Part shown: positions 34,183-42,859 of the stretch, piece after piece
Layout: each line of letters begins with the position of its first letter
Numbering within the stretch: the first letter of the stretch is position 1
Source of the DNA: Eubacterium sp. ER2
GTDB taxonomy: Bacteria; Bacillota; Clostridia; Lachnospirales; Lachnospiraceae
Length of the DNA: 60,198 nt
Assembly: GCF_000765215.1 (NCBI RefSeq)
Contig: NZ_JPJE01000048.1
Span: forward strand, 1 to 60,198
Reading direction: 5' to 3'
Program-made: the position numbers and the translations under genes
Notes under the pieces: generated by a model
Told to the model about the DNA's origin: nothing
Databases searched by the model: none
What the model saw: only the letters and a program-made list of their open reading frames with translations

Positions 34183-34818
34183 TTATCCGGTCACCTTCGT
34201 CAGTTCCCGGATGGAGGAGATGGAGGCAAAGCAGTCCCTTTCCTCCACCTGGCCAAATCCGTAAGAGGCATAGATGAACGGTATCCCAGCCCATTTGGCG
34301 GCTTTCTGGTCACCGGCGGTATCCCCTACATAGCAGGTGCTGCCGGGGATGTTTCTGTCCATGACGAGCCTGATGTTCTCCCCCTTTGTCCTTTTTGTGT
34401 TGCCAAAGCATTCAATGTCTGTGACATATTTCCCCAAGCCGGTCTTTCTTAAGAAAAGCTCGATATAGCCGCTCTGGCAGTTGCTGACGATAAAGAGCCT
34501 GTGGGTCCCTGCGAGGGCGGCGACGGTCTCCCGGACGTCCGGGTAGAGGGGTGGGATATCCAGCCTCTCCAGAAATTCGTCCTCCCAGCGGCAGCAGGCC
34601 TCCATGAGCACATCTCTTTCTGACACAGGCAGGTGGGGGAATAGATCCTCGGCGATCACGTCCATTGTCTTTCCGAACTCATTTTTCAGCTGCTCCCCCG
34701 TGATGCCAGCAGAGGGATAGCCCAGTGTCTCCACCGCGTAATTCCACGAGTCAGCCACAGTTTTGGTGGTATCCCACAAAGTTCCGTCCACATCGAAAAT
34801 AATATTCTCAAATTTCAT
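34183..34818 (-). CDS. HAD family hydrolase (phosphoglycolate phosphatase-like)
   Basis: 211 residues with HAD motif I FDVDGTLWDT, motif II IVSNCQSG, motif III lysine in GNTKRTKGEN and motif IV YVGDTAGDQKAA. A helical cap of subclass I lies between motifs I and II. Likely a small phosphomonoesterase. Start set at 34818 (MKFENIIFDVDG) behind AAAGGAAATC in preference to an ATG eight codons upstream. Convergent with the AEC gene. Confidence 0.88.
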   Translation of the reverse strand: MKFENIIFDVDGTLWDTTKTVADSWNYAVETLGYPSAGITGEQLKNEFGKTMDVIAEDLFPHLPVSERDVLMEACCRWEDEFLERLDIPPLYPDVRETVAALAGTHRLFIVSNCQSGYIELFLRKTGLGKYVTDIECFGNTKRTKGENIRLVMDRNIPGSTCYVGDTAGDQKAAKWAGIPFIYASYGFGQVEERDCFASISSIRELTKVTG

Positions 34819-34944
34819 AATGATTTCCTTTCTGAAAAGCAAAAATTCCTATTCCAGTCTATCATAACTCCTATATTTTTGGGAAAAATATTGTGCAGTT
34901 TTACGGTGAAAAGCGGTAAATTCTCCGGATGGGAAATAAAAAAG

Positions 34945-34973
34945 TTGACAGCCCAGGTGGTTTATAGTAGAAT
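34945..34973 (+). promoter_or_regulatory. sigma-A promoter of the wall-hydrolase gene
   Basis: TTGACA (34945-34950), 17 bp, TAGAAT (34968-34973). An AT-rich leader of about 110 nt follows, with no clear structure. Confidence 0.6.
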
Positions 34974-35090
34974 AGCCGGCGTAACATTTTTGTAATATTT
35001 GTAATACATGTGCAATAAAACGCATATAAATACATATAAATATAAAACAAATGTAAGAATATTGCAGGAAATGGAAATCAGGAGGAGTAT

Positions 35091-35723
35091 ATGAAGTTAA
35101 TAAGGACGAGAAATCTATTCTGTGCCGCGGCTGTCATGACGGCCTGCACCTTCTGCACAGCCGGATTTACCAGCTATGCTATGTCGCCTGACCAGGGGAG
35201 AGACGGCGGCGTTCTCACAGCAGAGGACAGTGTGCTGACGGATGAGATGGCCCAGACTCTGTCACAGTCGGCAGTGCAGATCGCCGCGGAGAACAGGACA
35301 CAGAGAGAAGAGGAGCTGAAGGCCCAGGCGGAAGCTGCCAGACAGGCGGAGGAGGCCAGGAAGGCGGCAGAGGAAGCCGAGAGGCAGGCCAGAGAGGCGG
35401 ATCAGAGACTGCTGGCAGCCCTGATCTTCTGCGAGGCCGGCAACCAGCCCTACGAGGGCCAGGTGGCCGTGGGGGCCGTAGTCATGAACCGGGTGAACAG
35501 CGGCGCCTATCCGGGCTCTATCCGCGAGGTGATCTACCAGTCCGGACAGTTTGGGCCTGCCATGACCGGATGGCTGGATCAGGTCCTGGCAAATGGCAGC
35601 TATACTCAGACTGCCCTGCAGGCCGCGGCGGACGCCCTGGCAGGCAGTGATCCGGTGGAGGGGTGTCTTTCCTTTGGAAATGGAAATTACGGCATCCGTA
35701 TTGGTGACCACTATTTTCACTGA
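35091..35723 (+). CDS. secreted cell-wall hydrolase, SleB-like domain
   Basis: 210 residues: signal peptide (about 1-30, ending SYAMS), an Ala/Glu/Arg-rich coiled coil (about 65-105, with EEARKAAEEAERQAREAD), then a Hydrolase_2/SleB catalytic domain (ALIFCEAGNQPYEGQVAVGAVVMNRV with the catalytic Glu in CEAG). Such domains cleave peptidoglycan glycan strands, in spore cortex or vegetative wall. The coiled coil without a LysM domain suggests a vegetative role. Start 35091 follows TCAGGAGGAG. Confidence 0.87.
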   Translation: MKLIRTRNLFCAAAVMTACTFCTAGFTSYAMSPDQGRDGGVLTAEDSVLTDEMAQTLSQSAVQIAAENRTQREEELKAQAEAARQAEEARKAAEEAERQAREADQRLLAALIFCEAGNQPYEGQVAVGAVVMNRVNSGAYPGSIREVIYQSGQFGPAMTGWLDQVLANGSYTQTALQAAADALAGSDPVEGCLSFGNGNYGIRIGDHYFH

Positions 35724-35769
35724 ATAATGAGACATATAAAATAATTGAGAAAAGTTCTCAAATAAGAGA

Positions 35770-35798
35770 TTGATTATCCATCATTCTTCTGGTACGAT
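35770..35798 (+). promoter_or_regulatory. candidate sigma-A promoter of enolase
   Basis: TTGATT (35770-35775), 17 bp, TACGAT (35793-35798). Confidence 0.45.
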
Positions 35799-35804
35799 AC
35801 ATAT

Positions 35805-37208
<1,404 letters not shown>

Positions 37209-37235
37209 ATAAGTGAAGATATTTTCTCCTTTCAG

Positions 37236-37278
37236 GCAGGTCAGCCCGCGGGATTTTCCCTGGGCAGCCTGCTTTTTT
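37236..37278 (+). terminator. terminator of enolase
   Basis: GCAGG/CCTGC (37236-37240 with 37268-37272) and inner GCCC/GGGC (37244-37247 with 37262-37265), followed by TTTTTT. Confidence 0.7.
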
Positions 37279-37296
37279 AATGATTATCATTAAAAA
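37274..37296. promoter_or_regulatory. Fur-box-like palindrome
   Basis: TTTTTAATGAT-T-ATCATTAAAAA is a perfect 11-1-11 inverted repeat whose core AATGATTATCATT equals the centre of the Fur box consensus. It ends 4 bp before the -35 box of the DUF2975 operon and overlaps the enolase terminator's T-run. Confidence 0.5.
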
Positions 37297-37300
37297 TACA

Positions 37301-37329
37301 TTGCAAAACATAAAATATGCTGGTATGCT
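37301..37329 (+). promoter_or_regulatory. candidate sigma-A promoter of the DUF2975 operon
   Basis: TTGCAA (37301-37306), 17 bp, TATGCT (37324-37329), directly after the Fur-box-like palindrome. Confidence 0.55.
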
Positions 37330-37404
37330 GAAAGCAGGTAATAAAAAGAGCGAGGCGGATAAAACCGCGGAGAAGGACAGAAGACATGAGAGGAGGAAAT
37401 GTGT

Positions 37405-37911
37405 ATGGATGAAAAGATCAGGGTGGACTGCAGCAGGGAGAAGGAAGTCCCCGGAGGAAGGCTGTTTCGCAGGCTGACGGTTGTGACGATTATTTTTCTT
37501 GTGATTATAGCGGGCTGCACAGTTATGTATCTGGACTGGCTTCTGGACCGGGAAATCTGGTCAGGAGACAATGCAGCCGCTGTCTTGTGGGGCTTACTGC
37601 TGTCTGTCCTGTCATGGTTCTGGGCGGGAGCGCTTATCTGTGTGATAGCAAGGCTACATGACGGTCAAAGAATTCTGGGAAAAGAAATCTACAGAGCTAT
37701 GTATGTGAGCGGTGTCAGCGTGACGGCGGCTTCCACAGTTTTTCCCTTTGTGCCGGGCTACAGGATCTTGCTGGGCCTGCATATATTGAAGATTTCCGAT
37801 GTTTTTGTGATTGACGGCTTCCCCTTTGTGATCGGACTTCTCTGCCTGATACTGGGATATATCCTGCGGGTGGGGCTGGCCTGTCAAAACGAGGTGGAGG
37901 AGACGATATAG
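37405..37911 (+). CDS. DUF2975-like membrane protein
   Basis: 168 residues with four hydrophobic segments (LTVVTIIFLVIIAGCTVMYL; LWGLLLSVLSWFWAGALICVI; a third around VSVTAASTVF; FVIGLLCLILGYILRVGL). Size, topology and a downstream YozG-type HTH gene match DUF2975 systems, whose function is unknown. Start 37405 is preferred over ATG 37399 because the GAGGAGG site is then 8 nt away. First gene of a three-gene operon. Confidence 0.7.
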   Translation: MDEKIRVDCSREKEVPGGRLFRRLTVVTIIFLVIIAGCTVMYLDWLLDREIWSGDNAAAVLWGLLLSVLSWFWAGALICVIARLHDGQRILGKEIYRAMYVSGVSVTAASTVFPFVPGYRILLGLHILKISDVFVIDGFPFVIGLLCLILGYILRVGLACQNEVEETI

Positions 37912-37929
37912 ATACAGGAGGAACTGGAT

Positions 37930-38400
37930 ATGAACTTTATAGAAGAAAGAGAAACACCGGGGAATGTGGTAAAGAAAAGATGCGGTGAGATCGGGATGCT
38001 CTTCCGCATCCTGTTCTGGATCTCCCTTCTTTTCCTGGCGGCAAAAGTCATATGGGCCATCTACATAGGGACCATGCCCGGGTCTTCGTTCCGTCTGACT
38101 CTGATGGACGCGGAAGGCCTGACCTACGGGGTGGCGTTCTATGGGACGGGGCAGAGGATTGAATTCCAGGAGGGAGTCCTAAGCTATGCCGCCCAGAGCT
38201 CCCCCAAGCTCTGCTTTATGGCGGGTATGGCGGTGTATGTGCTGCTTGGCGCTGTCACCACCTGGATCCTCTGGCTGGTGAGGGCACAGGTCTCACTGGT
38301 GGACGGGAAAATGGTGCTGGTGGGCTGCCTGATCATCAGCCTGTCCTATATTTTTGAGTACGGCTCTGCGCTTCAGAAGGAAGCGGATGAGACATTGTGA
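37930..38400 (+). CDS. membrane protein, probable partner of the DUF2975-like gene
   Basis: 156 residues with at least three hydrophobic segments (MLFRILFWISLLFLAAKVIWAI; FMAGMAVYVLLGAVTTWILWL; MVLVGCLIISLSYIFEYG) and a soluble stretch between the first two that is probably extracytoplasmic. Its C-terminus (YIFEYGSALQKEADETL) resembles that of DUF2975 proteins (YILRVGLACQNEVEET), suggesting the pair arose by duplication. AGGAGGAAC precedes the ATG. Confidence 0.65.
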   Translation: MNFIEERETPGNVVKKRCGEIGMLFRILFWISLLFLAAKVIWAIYIGTMPGSSFRLTLMDAEGLTYGVAFYGTGQRIEFQEGVLSYAAQSSPKLCFMAGMAVYVLLGAVTTWILWLVRAQVSLVDGKMVLVGCLIISLSYIFEYGSALQKEADETL

Positions 38401-38410
38401 GGTGAGAGAT

Positions 38411-38632
38411 ATGTCCATTATACTTCGGCTTGACAGGGTGATGGCGGATCGGAAAATGTCTCTGAATGAGCTGTCCGAGCGTGTGGGGATCTCCAATGTG
38501 AACCTGTCCAACTTAAAGACAGGGAAGGTGAAGGCCATCCGGTTCTCTACGCTGGATGCCATCTGTGATGTGCTGGACTGCCAGCCTGGCGATATACTGG
38601 AGTACCAGAGGGAGGAGCCAGGCGGCCAGTAA
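38411..38632 (+). CDS. YozG-like XRE/Cro family HTH regulator
   Basis: 73 residues, a single helix-turn-helix: LDRVMADRKMSLNELSERVGIS, then NVNLSNLKTGKVKAIRFSTLDAICDVLDCQPGDIL. Small Cro-like regulators of this type usually accompany DUF2975 genes. GAGGTGAGAG precedes the ATG at 38411, 10 nt after the membrane gene. Likely autoregulates the operon or senses the membrane proteins' state. Confidence 0.87.
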   Translation: MSIILRLDRVMADRKMSLNELSERVGISNVNLSNLKTGKVKAIRFSTLDAICDVLDCQPGDILEYQREEPGGQ

Positions 38633-38683
38633 AAGAGAGCATGGCGGGATTAAAAAGCTGCCAGGGTTAAAGGGACGGCAGGG

Positions 38684-40045
38684 TCACGACCTCTCAGAGG
38701 CGAGGCGGCCGGCGCAGGCAAGAGCGATGCGGAAGAATTTCCCGCAGCTCTTGACGCCGTATTCCGGCAAGTCCTTCATCTGCCAGCTATCCCCCTCAAA
38801 GCTGTCCAGGCCATAGAAGAAGGGGTAGAGCTCTGCCCCGCGGAAGATGGCTACAGCCAGGGCTGCCGCATACTCCATTTCCACCGCCAGACATCCCTGT
38901 GCCCGCCTCTGCGCGACCTGGGAGTCAAGCTCCCGGTAAATGGCGTCTGTGGTCCAGATTTTTCCGGTAACGCCGGGTATTTCCAGCTCTGCCAGGATTT
39001 CTTCCATAAAAGAAAGTATGTGCTCCGGCGTGGTCAGCTCCGGGGAGGGCGGACAGTAGTGGAAACTGGTACCCTCGTCCCGCAGAGCAGAGGAGGGGAG
39101 GATGATCCGGCCTTTTGTTTTTGCTTCATCCAGAATTCCGCAGCTCCCGAAAAAGATGATTTTCTTTGCGCCCATGGCGATAACCTCCTCAAGCCCCACG
39201 GCGCAGGCGGGGGCGCCCACGCGGGAGAGGAAAAGGGCCGCTTTTTTCCCGCCGGCAGATATCTCATACACAGGCAGATCCCCGTTGGCAGTTTTCAGGG
39301 ATGCGATCATCCGGGCTGGATTATTGCTGACAAACTGTGCGATCATGTCCTGCGAGAAGGTGGTGATGCACACTTCAGGAAAGCCGGGAATCCTGGAGAT
39401 GACATCGGTGGGATTGATGAGAGCTGTCCCGTCCTTTCCTTTTTGCCCTCCATCCTGATCTCTGACCAGAATTTTTCGGATTTCCCCTGTGATGCGGGAG
39501 GGGAGAGACCGGCTGGCTGGCCCGATCTGACTGTACATCCGGACACCCTGATAGGAAAAGAGGATCAGATCACACACAGCAGGGATGTGAACCTGCCGGA
39601 ATTCACCCCGATCCACGCCGTACTGTATCAGCTCCGTCCACATGGCCACAGAGCGCTGATACTGGAGGGAGATGGGATTTTGATTTTTCCCGGAGGCGGC
39701 CGTTTCCCTGCTGCTGAAATATTCATAGATGGCCAGAGAGAGGCACGAGGAGCTTTCTGCCATCTCCGCTTCATAGCGGTCCAGAACATCGTCCAGTATG
39801 GCAGCGGCGCTTTTTCCCGCTTGGATCTTCGCGCGGAATTCATTTTCCTGCTGCTTCATGAGATCCTCTATGATTTCCCGGAAGATCTGTCTGGTGCTGC
39901 TGTAGTGGCAGTAGAGACCGCCCCGGCTCAGTCCGGTTATCCCGCAGATATCCTTCATGGTCACTCCCTTAAATCCCTTCTGTGAGAAGAGGACAAGGGA
40001 CTTTTTTTTGATCATTTCCCGGGTCTGGGCGCCGCGCATGTTCAT
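38684..40045 (-). CDS. TetR-family regulator fused to a nucleoside phosphorylase domain
   Basis: 453 residues in two parts. Residues 1-195 are a TetR regulator, with HTH MKDICGITGLSRGGLYCHYSS (about 30-50) and a helical ligand domain. Residues 215-453 match the PNP/UDP phosphorylase family: FGSCGIL (299-305), LRDEGTSFHY (321-330) and the catalytic-type VEMEYAA (388-394). Start 40045 follows GGGAGGAAC; in-frame codons to 40156 would lie in the promoter. Fusion of a DNA-binding repressor to an intact-looking phosphorylase suggests nucleoside-responsive control or a moonlighting enzyme. No nucleoside transporter is adjacent. Two operator dyads lie on its own promoter. Confidence 0.85.
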   Translation of the reverse strand: MNMRGAQTREMIKKKSLVLFSQKGFKGVTMKDICGITGLSRGGLYCHYSSTRQIFREIIEDLMKQQENEFRAKIQAGKSAAAILDDVLDRYEAEMAESSSCLSLAIYEYFSSRETAASGKNQNPISLQYQRSVAMWTELIQYGVDRGEFRQVHIPAVCDLILFSYQGVRMYSQIGPASRSLPSRITGEIRKILVRDQDGGQKGKDGTALINPTDVISRIPGFPEVCITTFSQDMIAQFVSNNPARMIASLKTANGDLPVYEISAGGKKAALFLSRVGAPACAVGLEEVIAMGAKKIIFFGSCGILDEAKTKGRIILPSSALRDEGTSFHYCPPSPELTTPEHILSFMEEILAELEIPGVTGKIWTTDAIYRELDSQVAQRRAQGCLAVEMEYAAALAVAIFRGAELYPFFYGLDSFEGDSWQMKDLPEYGVKSCGKFFRIALACAGRLASERS

Positions 40046-40106
40046 ATAGGTTCCTCCCTGATCATTGTAAGTCAAATTATGGGTGATTTCTGTACACAAA
40101 TTTTCC

Positions 40107-40156
40107 GACACGTATGTCTGTAAAATAATTATACGACACACATGTCGGAAAAACAA
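40107..40156 (-). promoter_or_regulatory. promoter of the TetR-phosphorylase gene with two operator dyads
   Basis: Minus strand TTGTTT (40156-40151), 17 bp, TATAAT (40133-40128). Dyad 1, GACA-CGTA-TGTC (40107-40118), lies at the start site; dyad 2, CGACA-CACA-TGTCG (40134-40147), fills the spacer. Their centres are 28 bp apart. Both share GACA-N4-TGTC, consistent with autorepression by two TetR dimers. Confidence 0.65.
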
Positions 40157-40181
40157 GTGGAAAGAACAATAATGGGAATAG

Positions 40182-40565
40182 TTACGAGATTTTGGCCTTC
40201 AGATATTCGACATCCGTTTTTAACGTAGAAACGACATCCACCAGCAGAGCGATCGTGCTTTGCTCTGATCGTACAACGACTTTATTTTCCAGATTTCTGA
40301 TGCGGGTGCTGAGCTCTGCGTAGTGCTCTTCAGACCGTTCCTGGATCCGGTCTACCTCTGTGAGTATCATGTTTTCCGTCTCTCTAAGATCATCTTTGGT
40401 GGCCATCTTTGTTTCCAGAGCTTCCAGATTGCCCTCCAGAGCCCTGAGCTCGTCCTTGGTAGCCATCTTTGTTTCCAAAGCTTCCAGATTGCCCTCCAGA
40501 GTCCTGAATTCGTCCTTAGTCAACATATGCTCCGCTATGTACCGAAGCAGCTCATCGTTTGACAT
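40182..40565 (-). CDS. small coiled-coil protein with a 20-residue tandem repeat
   Basis: 127 residues, nearly all helical with heptad character (EEHYAELSTRIRNLENKVVVRSE). Residues about 20-60 contain two copies of a 20-residue unit, LEGNLEALETKMATKDELRA; the DNA copies (40402-40461 and 40462-40521) are nearly identical, so the duplication is recent. Resembles short coiled-coil proteins of phage or DUF1640-like type, but I cannot assign it. GGAGGTG precedes the ATG at 40565. Confidence 0.7.
   Translation of the reverse strand: MSNDELLRYIAEHMLTKDEFRTLEGNLEALETKMATKDELRALEGNLEALETKMATKDDLRETENMILTEVDRIQERSEEHYAELSTRIRNLENKVVVRSEQSTIALLVDVVSTLKTDVEYLKAKIS
40402..40521. repeat. 60-bp tandem duplication inside the coiled-coil gene
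   Basis: Two adjacent 60-bp units differ at only a handful of positions (for example CCAGAG/CCAAAG and GCCCTGAGC/GTCCTGAAT). They encode the 20-residue repeat in frame. Confidence 0.85.
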
Positions 40566-40617
40566 ATGTGTTCACCTCCTGCCTGTCAAAAAGCGCTTTG
40601 TCAGCGAGAAACTCAGA

Positions 40618-40651
40618 AGTTTACGTAAAAATCTGTAAACTAAGTATAGCA
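40618..40651 (-). promoter_or_regulatory. extended -10 promoter and AGTTTAC dyad before the coiled-coil gene
   Basis: Minus-strand TGCTATACT (40651-40643) is an extended -10. Just downstream AGTTTAC-N10-GTAAACT (40618-40641) is a perfect 7-bp dyad at the likely start site, a possible operator. Confidence 0.45.
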
Positions 40652-40826
40652 CGGATGGCGGGAAAATGCCAGTGGTATCCCCTTAAAAATCACATCATTT
40701 TTTTGCCGCTTTTTGATTTCCAGCTTTCATATGTTTTTCCAGAAAAACCATAAGGAATATCCATGGGCAGGATGTTAGACTGATAGCGCAGCAGGAAAGA
40801 GACACAGGGGTAAGGAGAGATGGGCT

Positions 40827-42002
40827 GTGAGACAGAAGAATGTACTGATTGTGACGACGGTGAGCGGCTTTTTGTGGCAGTTTGAAAGGAATACAGTGGA
40901 CATTCTGCGAAAGGCAGGAGCCAGGATCCACTATGCGTCCGACTTCGGGAGTAAGGACTATGATTTTGATGAGGAGTATTTCACGGAAAATGAGATCCAG
41001 GTGCACCCTGTTTCTATCCGGAAGTCCCCTTTTCATATAAAGGAAAATTGCCGGGCGCTGGTGGAGCTGATCCGCATCATACGCAGGGAGGAGATCCATG
41101 TGGTGCACTGCCACAATCCTGTGGGAGGTGTGCTTGGACGGCTGGCTGCCTGGCTTTCCGCAAGAGAGGTGAAGGTGATCTACACGGCCCACGGCTTTCA
41201 TTTCTACAAAGGTGGGCCTCTGAAAAGCTGGTTTCTCTTTTACCCTGTGGAGAGAGCGCTGGCCAGGATGACAGATGTGCTGGTGACTATCAACAGGGAG
41301 GACAGAAGCTGTGCCGGCCGGTTTATCTTAAAGAAGGGCGGCCAGGTGGCGTTTATGCCGGGAACGGGGACGGATACAGACAGGTTCTGCCCGGACAGGA
41401 GCAGACGGCAGGAGGCGAGACAGGTCATGGGTGTGAAGGAGGGGGAGTACTGCCTTGTGACAGCGGCCCGCCTGGACCGGGAAAAGAACTGTCAGACTGT
41501 CCTGCGAGCCATGGAGGAGCTGGGAGATATCCCCTGCCGGTATGTGATCTGCGGGGAGGGACCCTGGCGGCCCTTCCTGGAAAGAGAGGTCAGGCGGCGG
41601 GGGCTGGAAGACAGGGTGAGGCTCATGGGCTTTCGGGCAGATATGGATTTCCTTCTGCAGGGCGCCGACCTGTTTCTCTTCCCCTCTCTCAGGGAAGGGC
41701 TGGGAATGGCGGCTCTGGAGGCTATGGCCTGCGGCCTTCCGGTAGTGGCAGCAGACAGCCGGGGGACGAGAGAGTATATCCGCCAGGGGGAGAACGGCTT
41801 CCTGTGCAGCGGACGGCAGCCCCGGGAGTTTGCGGAGGCGGTCAGAGAGCTGTGGCAGAGGGAGGATCTGCGAAGCGACATGGGCAGGGAAGCAAGAAGG
41901 ATGAGCCTTCGGTTCTCCCGGCAGAGGGCAGGAGAAAAAATGGAAGAAATTTACAGGAGCGTTGGAATATGGAAAAAAGACCCGAAGTCAGCGTCATTAT
42001 GA
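40827..42002 (+). CDS. GT4 family glycosyltransferase
   Basis: 391 residues, GT-B fold: N-terminal acceptor domain (VLIVTTVSGFLWQFERNTVDILRKAG, YTAHGFHFYKG) and C-terminal nucleotide-sugar domain (VTAARLDREKN, FPSLREGLGMAALEAMACGLPVVA, the E-x7-E motif). Resembles Wbb/EpsD-type capsule glycosyltransferases. GTG start at 40827 with TAAGGAGAG upstream. First gene of the glycan operon, overlapping the next by 34 nt. No confident promoter was found in the 260 nt before it. Confidence 0.87.
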   Translation: MRQKNVLIVTTVSGFLWQFERNTVDILRKAGARIHYASDFGSKDYDFDEEYFTENEIQVHPVSIRKSPFHIKENCRALVELIRIIRREEIHVVHCHNPVGGVLGRLAAWLSAREVKVIYTAHGFHFYKGGPLKSWFLFYPVERALARMTDVLVTINREDRSCAGRFILKKGGQVAFMPGTGTDTDRFCPDRSRRQEARQVMGVKEGEYCLVTAARLDREKNCQTVLRAMEELGDIPCRYVICGEGPWRPFLEREVRRRGLEDRVRLMGFRADMDFLLQGADLFLFPSLREGLGMAALEAMACGLPVVAADSRGTREYIRQGENGFLCSGRQPREFAEAVRELWQREDLRSDMGREARRMSLRFSRQRAGEKMEEIYRSVGIWKKDPKSASL

Positions 42003-42814
42003 GTGTGTATGATCCAAGACCTTTCAGGCAGCTTGAGGAGGCAGTGCACTCTGTGCTGGAGCAGACCTTTTCAGATTTTGAGCTTCTCCTGTACAATGAC
42101 GGCTCCTGCGAGGCTGTGTCGGAGAGGATCCGGCAGCTGGCCAAGAGGGATCCGAGGATCCTTTATCTGGAAGGGGATGAGAACAGAGGTATTGCCAGCG
42201 GGCTGAACTGCTGCATCAGGAAGGCCCGGGGGAAATATATCGCCCGGATGGACGGAGATGACCTTCTTCTTCCCCAGCGGTTTGAGCGGCAGGTCCGGTT
42301 TCTTGAGGAACACCAGGAGTACGGCTTTGTGGGCACCGGAGCCTGGCTCTTTGACGAGGGCGGCATCTGGGGAGAGAGACTGATGAGGGAGAAGCCCAAG
42401 AGGGAGGATTTCCTTTGCTTTTCCCCCTACATCCACCCCTCTGTCATGTTTCGCAGGAGCATTTTTGAAAAGTGCGGATTCTATGATGAGTCAGAGAGAG
42501 TCAGGAGATGTGAGGACTATGAGCTTTTTGTGAGGCTGCATATTTTGGGCTGCCGTGGGTATAATCTCCAGGAGAGGCTGATCTGCTACCGGGAGGGAGC
42601 GGACAGCTGGAAGAAGAGAAAATTCTGTTACCGCCTGGACGAAATGCGTTTTCGCAGCCAGGGCTTTCAGGCTTTGGGGCTCACAGGGGGCAAGGCCTGG
42701 ATCTGCCGTTTCCGTCCCCTGGCCGCAGGGATGATTCCCCGGTCAGCGGGAAGATGGCTGAAGAGGCGGCAGGCCGCGCTTTCACACAGCGGCCCGCAGA
42801 CCGGCCCGGACTAG
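41969..42814 (+). CDS. GT2 family glycosyltransferase
   Basis: 281 residues, GT-A fold, begins EKRPEVSVIMSVYDPRPF, with the substrate motif YNDGSCE, the DXD-type ARMDGDD and the catalytic region CEDYELFVR. It starts inside the end of the GT4 gene; AGGAG lies 10 nt upstream. It adds a sugar during glycan assembly on the cytoplasmic face. Donor and linkage are unknown. Confidence 0.9.
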   Translation: MEKRPEVSVIMSVYDPRPFRQLEEAVHSVLEQTFSDFELLLYNDGSCEAVSERIRQLAKRDPRILYLEGDENRGIASGLNCCIRKARGKYIARMDGDDLLLPQRFERQVRFLEEHQEYGFVGTGAWLFDEGGIWGERLMREKPKREDFLCFSPYIHPSVMFRRSIFEKCGFYDESERVRRCEDYELFVRLHILGCRGYNLQERLICYREGADSWKKRKFCYRLDEMRFRSQGFQALGLTGGKAWICRFRPLAAGMIPRSAGRWLKRRQAALSHSGPQTGPD

Positions 42815-42859
42815 CCGGCGGGGGAGATAAGGGGGCAGGTGACAGAGGAAGGAGCGGAT

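Noticed and set aside
39020-39985. Plus-strand open frame opposite the TetR-phosphorylase gene
   Set aside because: The minus frame has clear TetR and phosphorylase motifs, a promoter and a ribosome site; the plus frame has none.
40402-40521. CRISPR-like repeat
   Set aside because: There are only two units, with no spacers, and both are in frame within a coding region.
41048-41968. 5' extension of the GT2 glycosyltransferase frame
   Set aside because: The upstream part is the out-of-frame shadow of the GT4 gene. The true start is 41969, just before the PEVSVI motif with a ribosome site.
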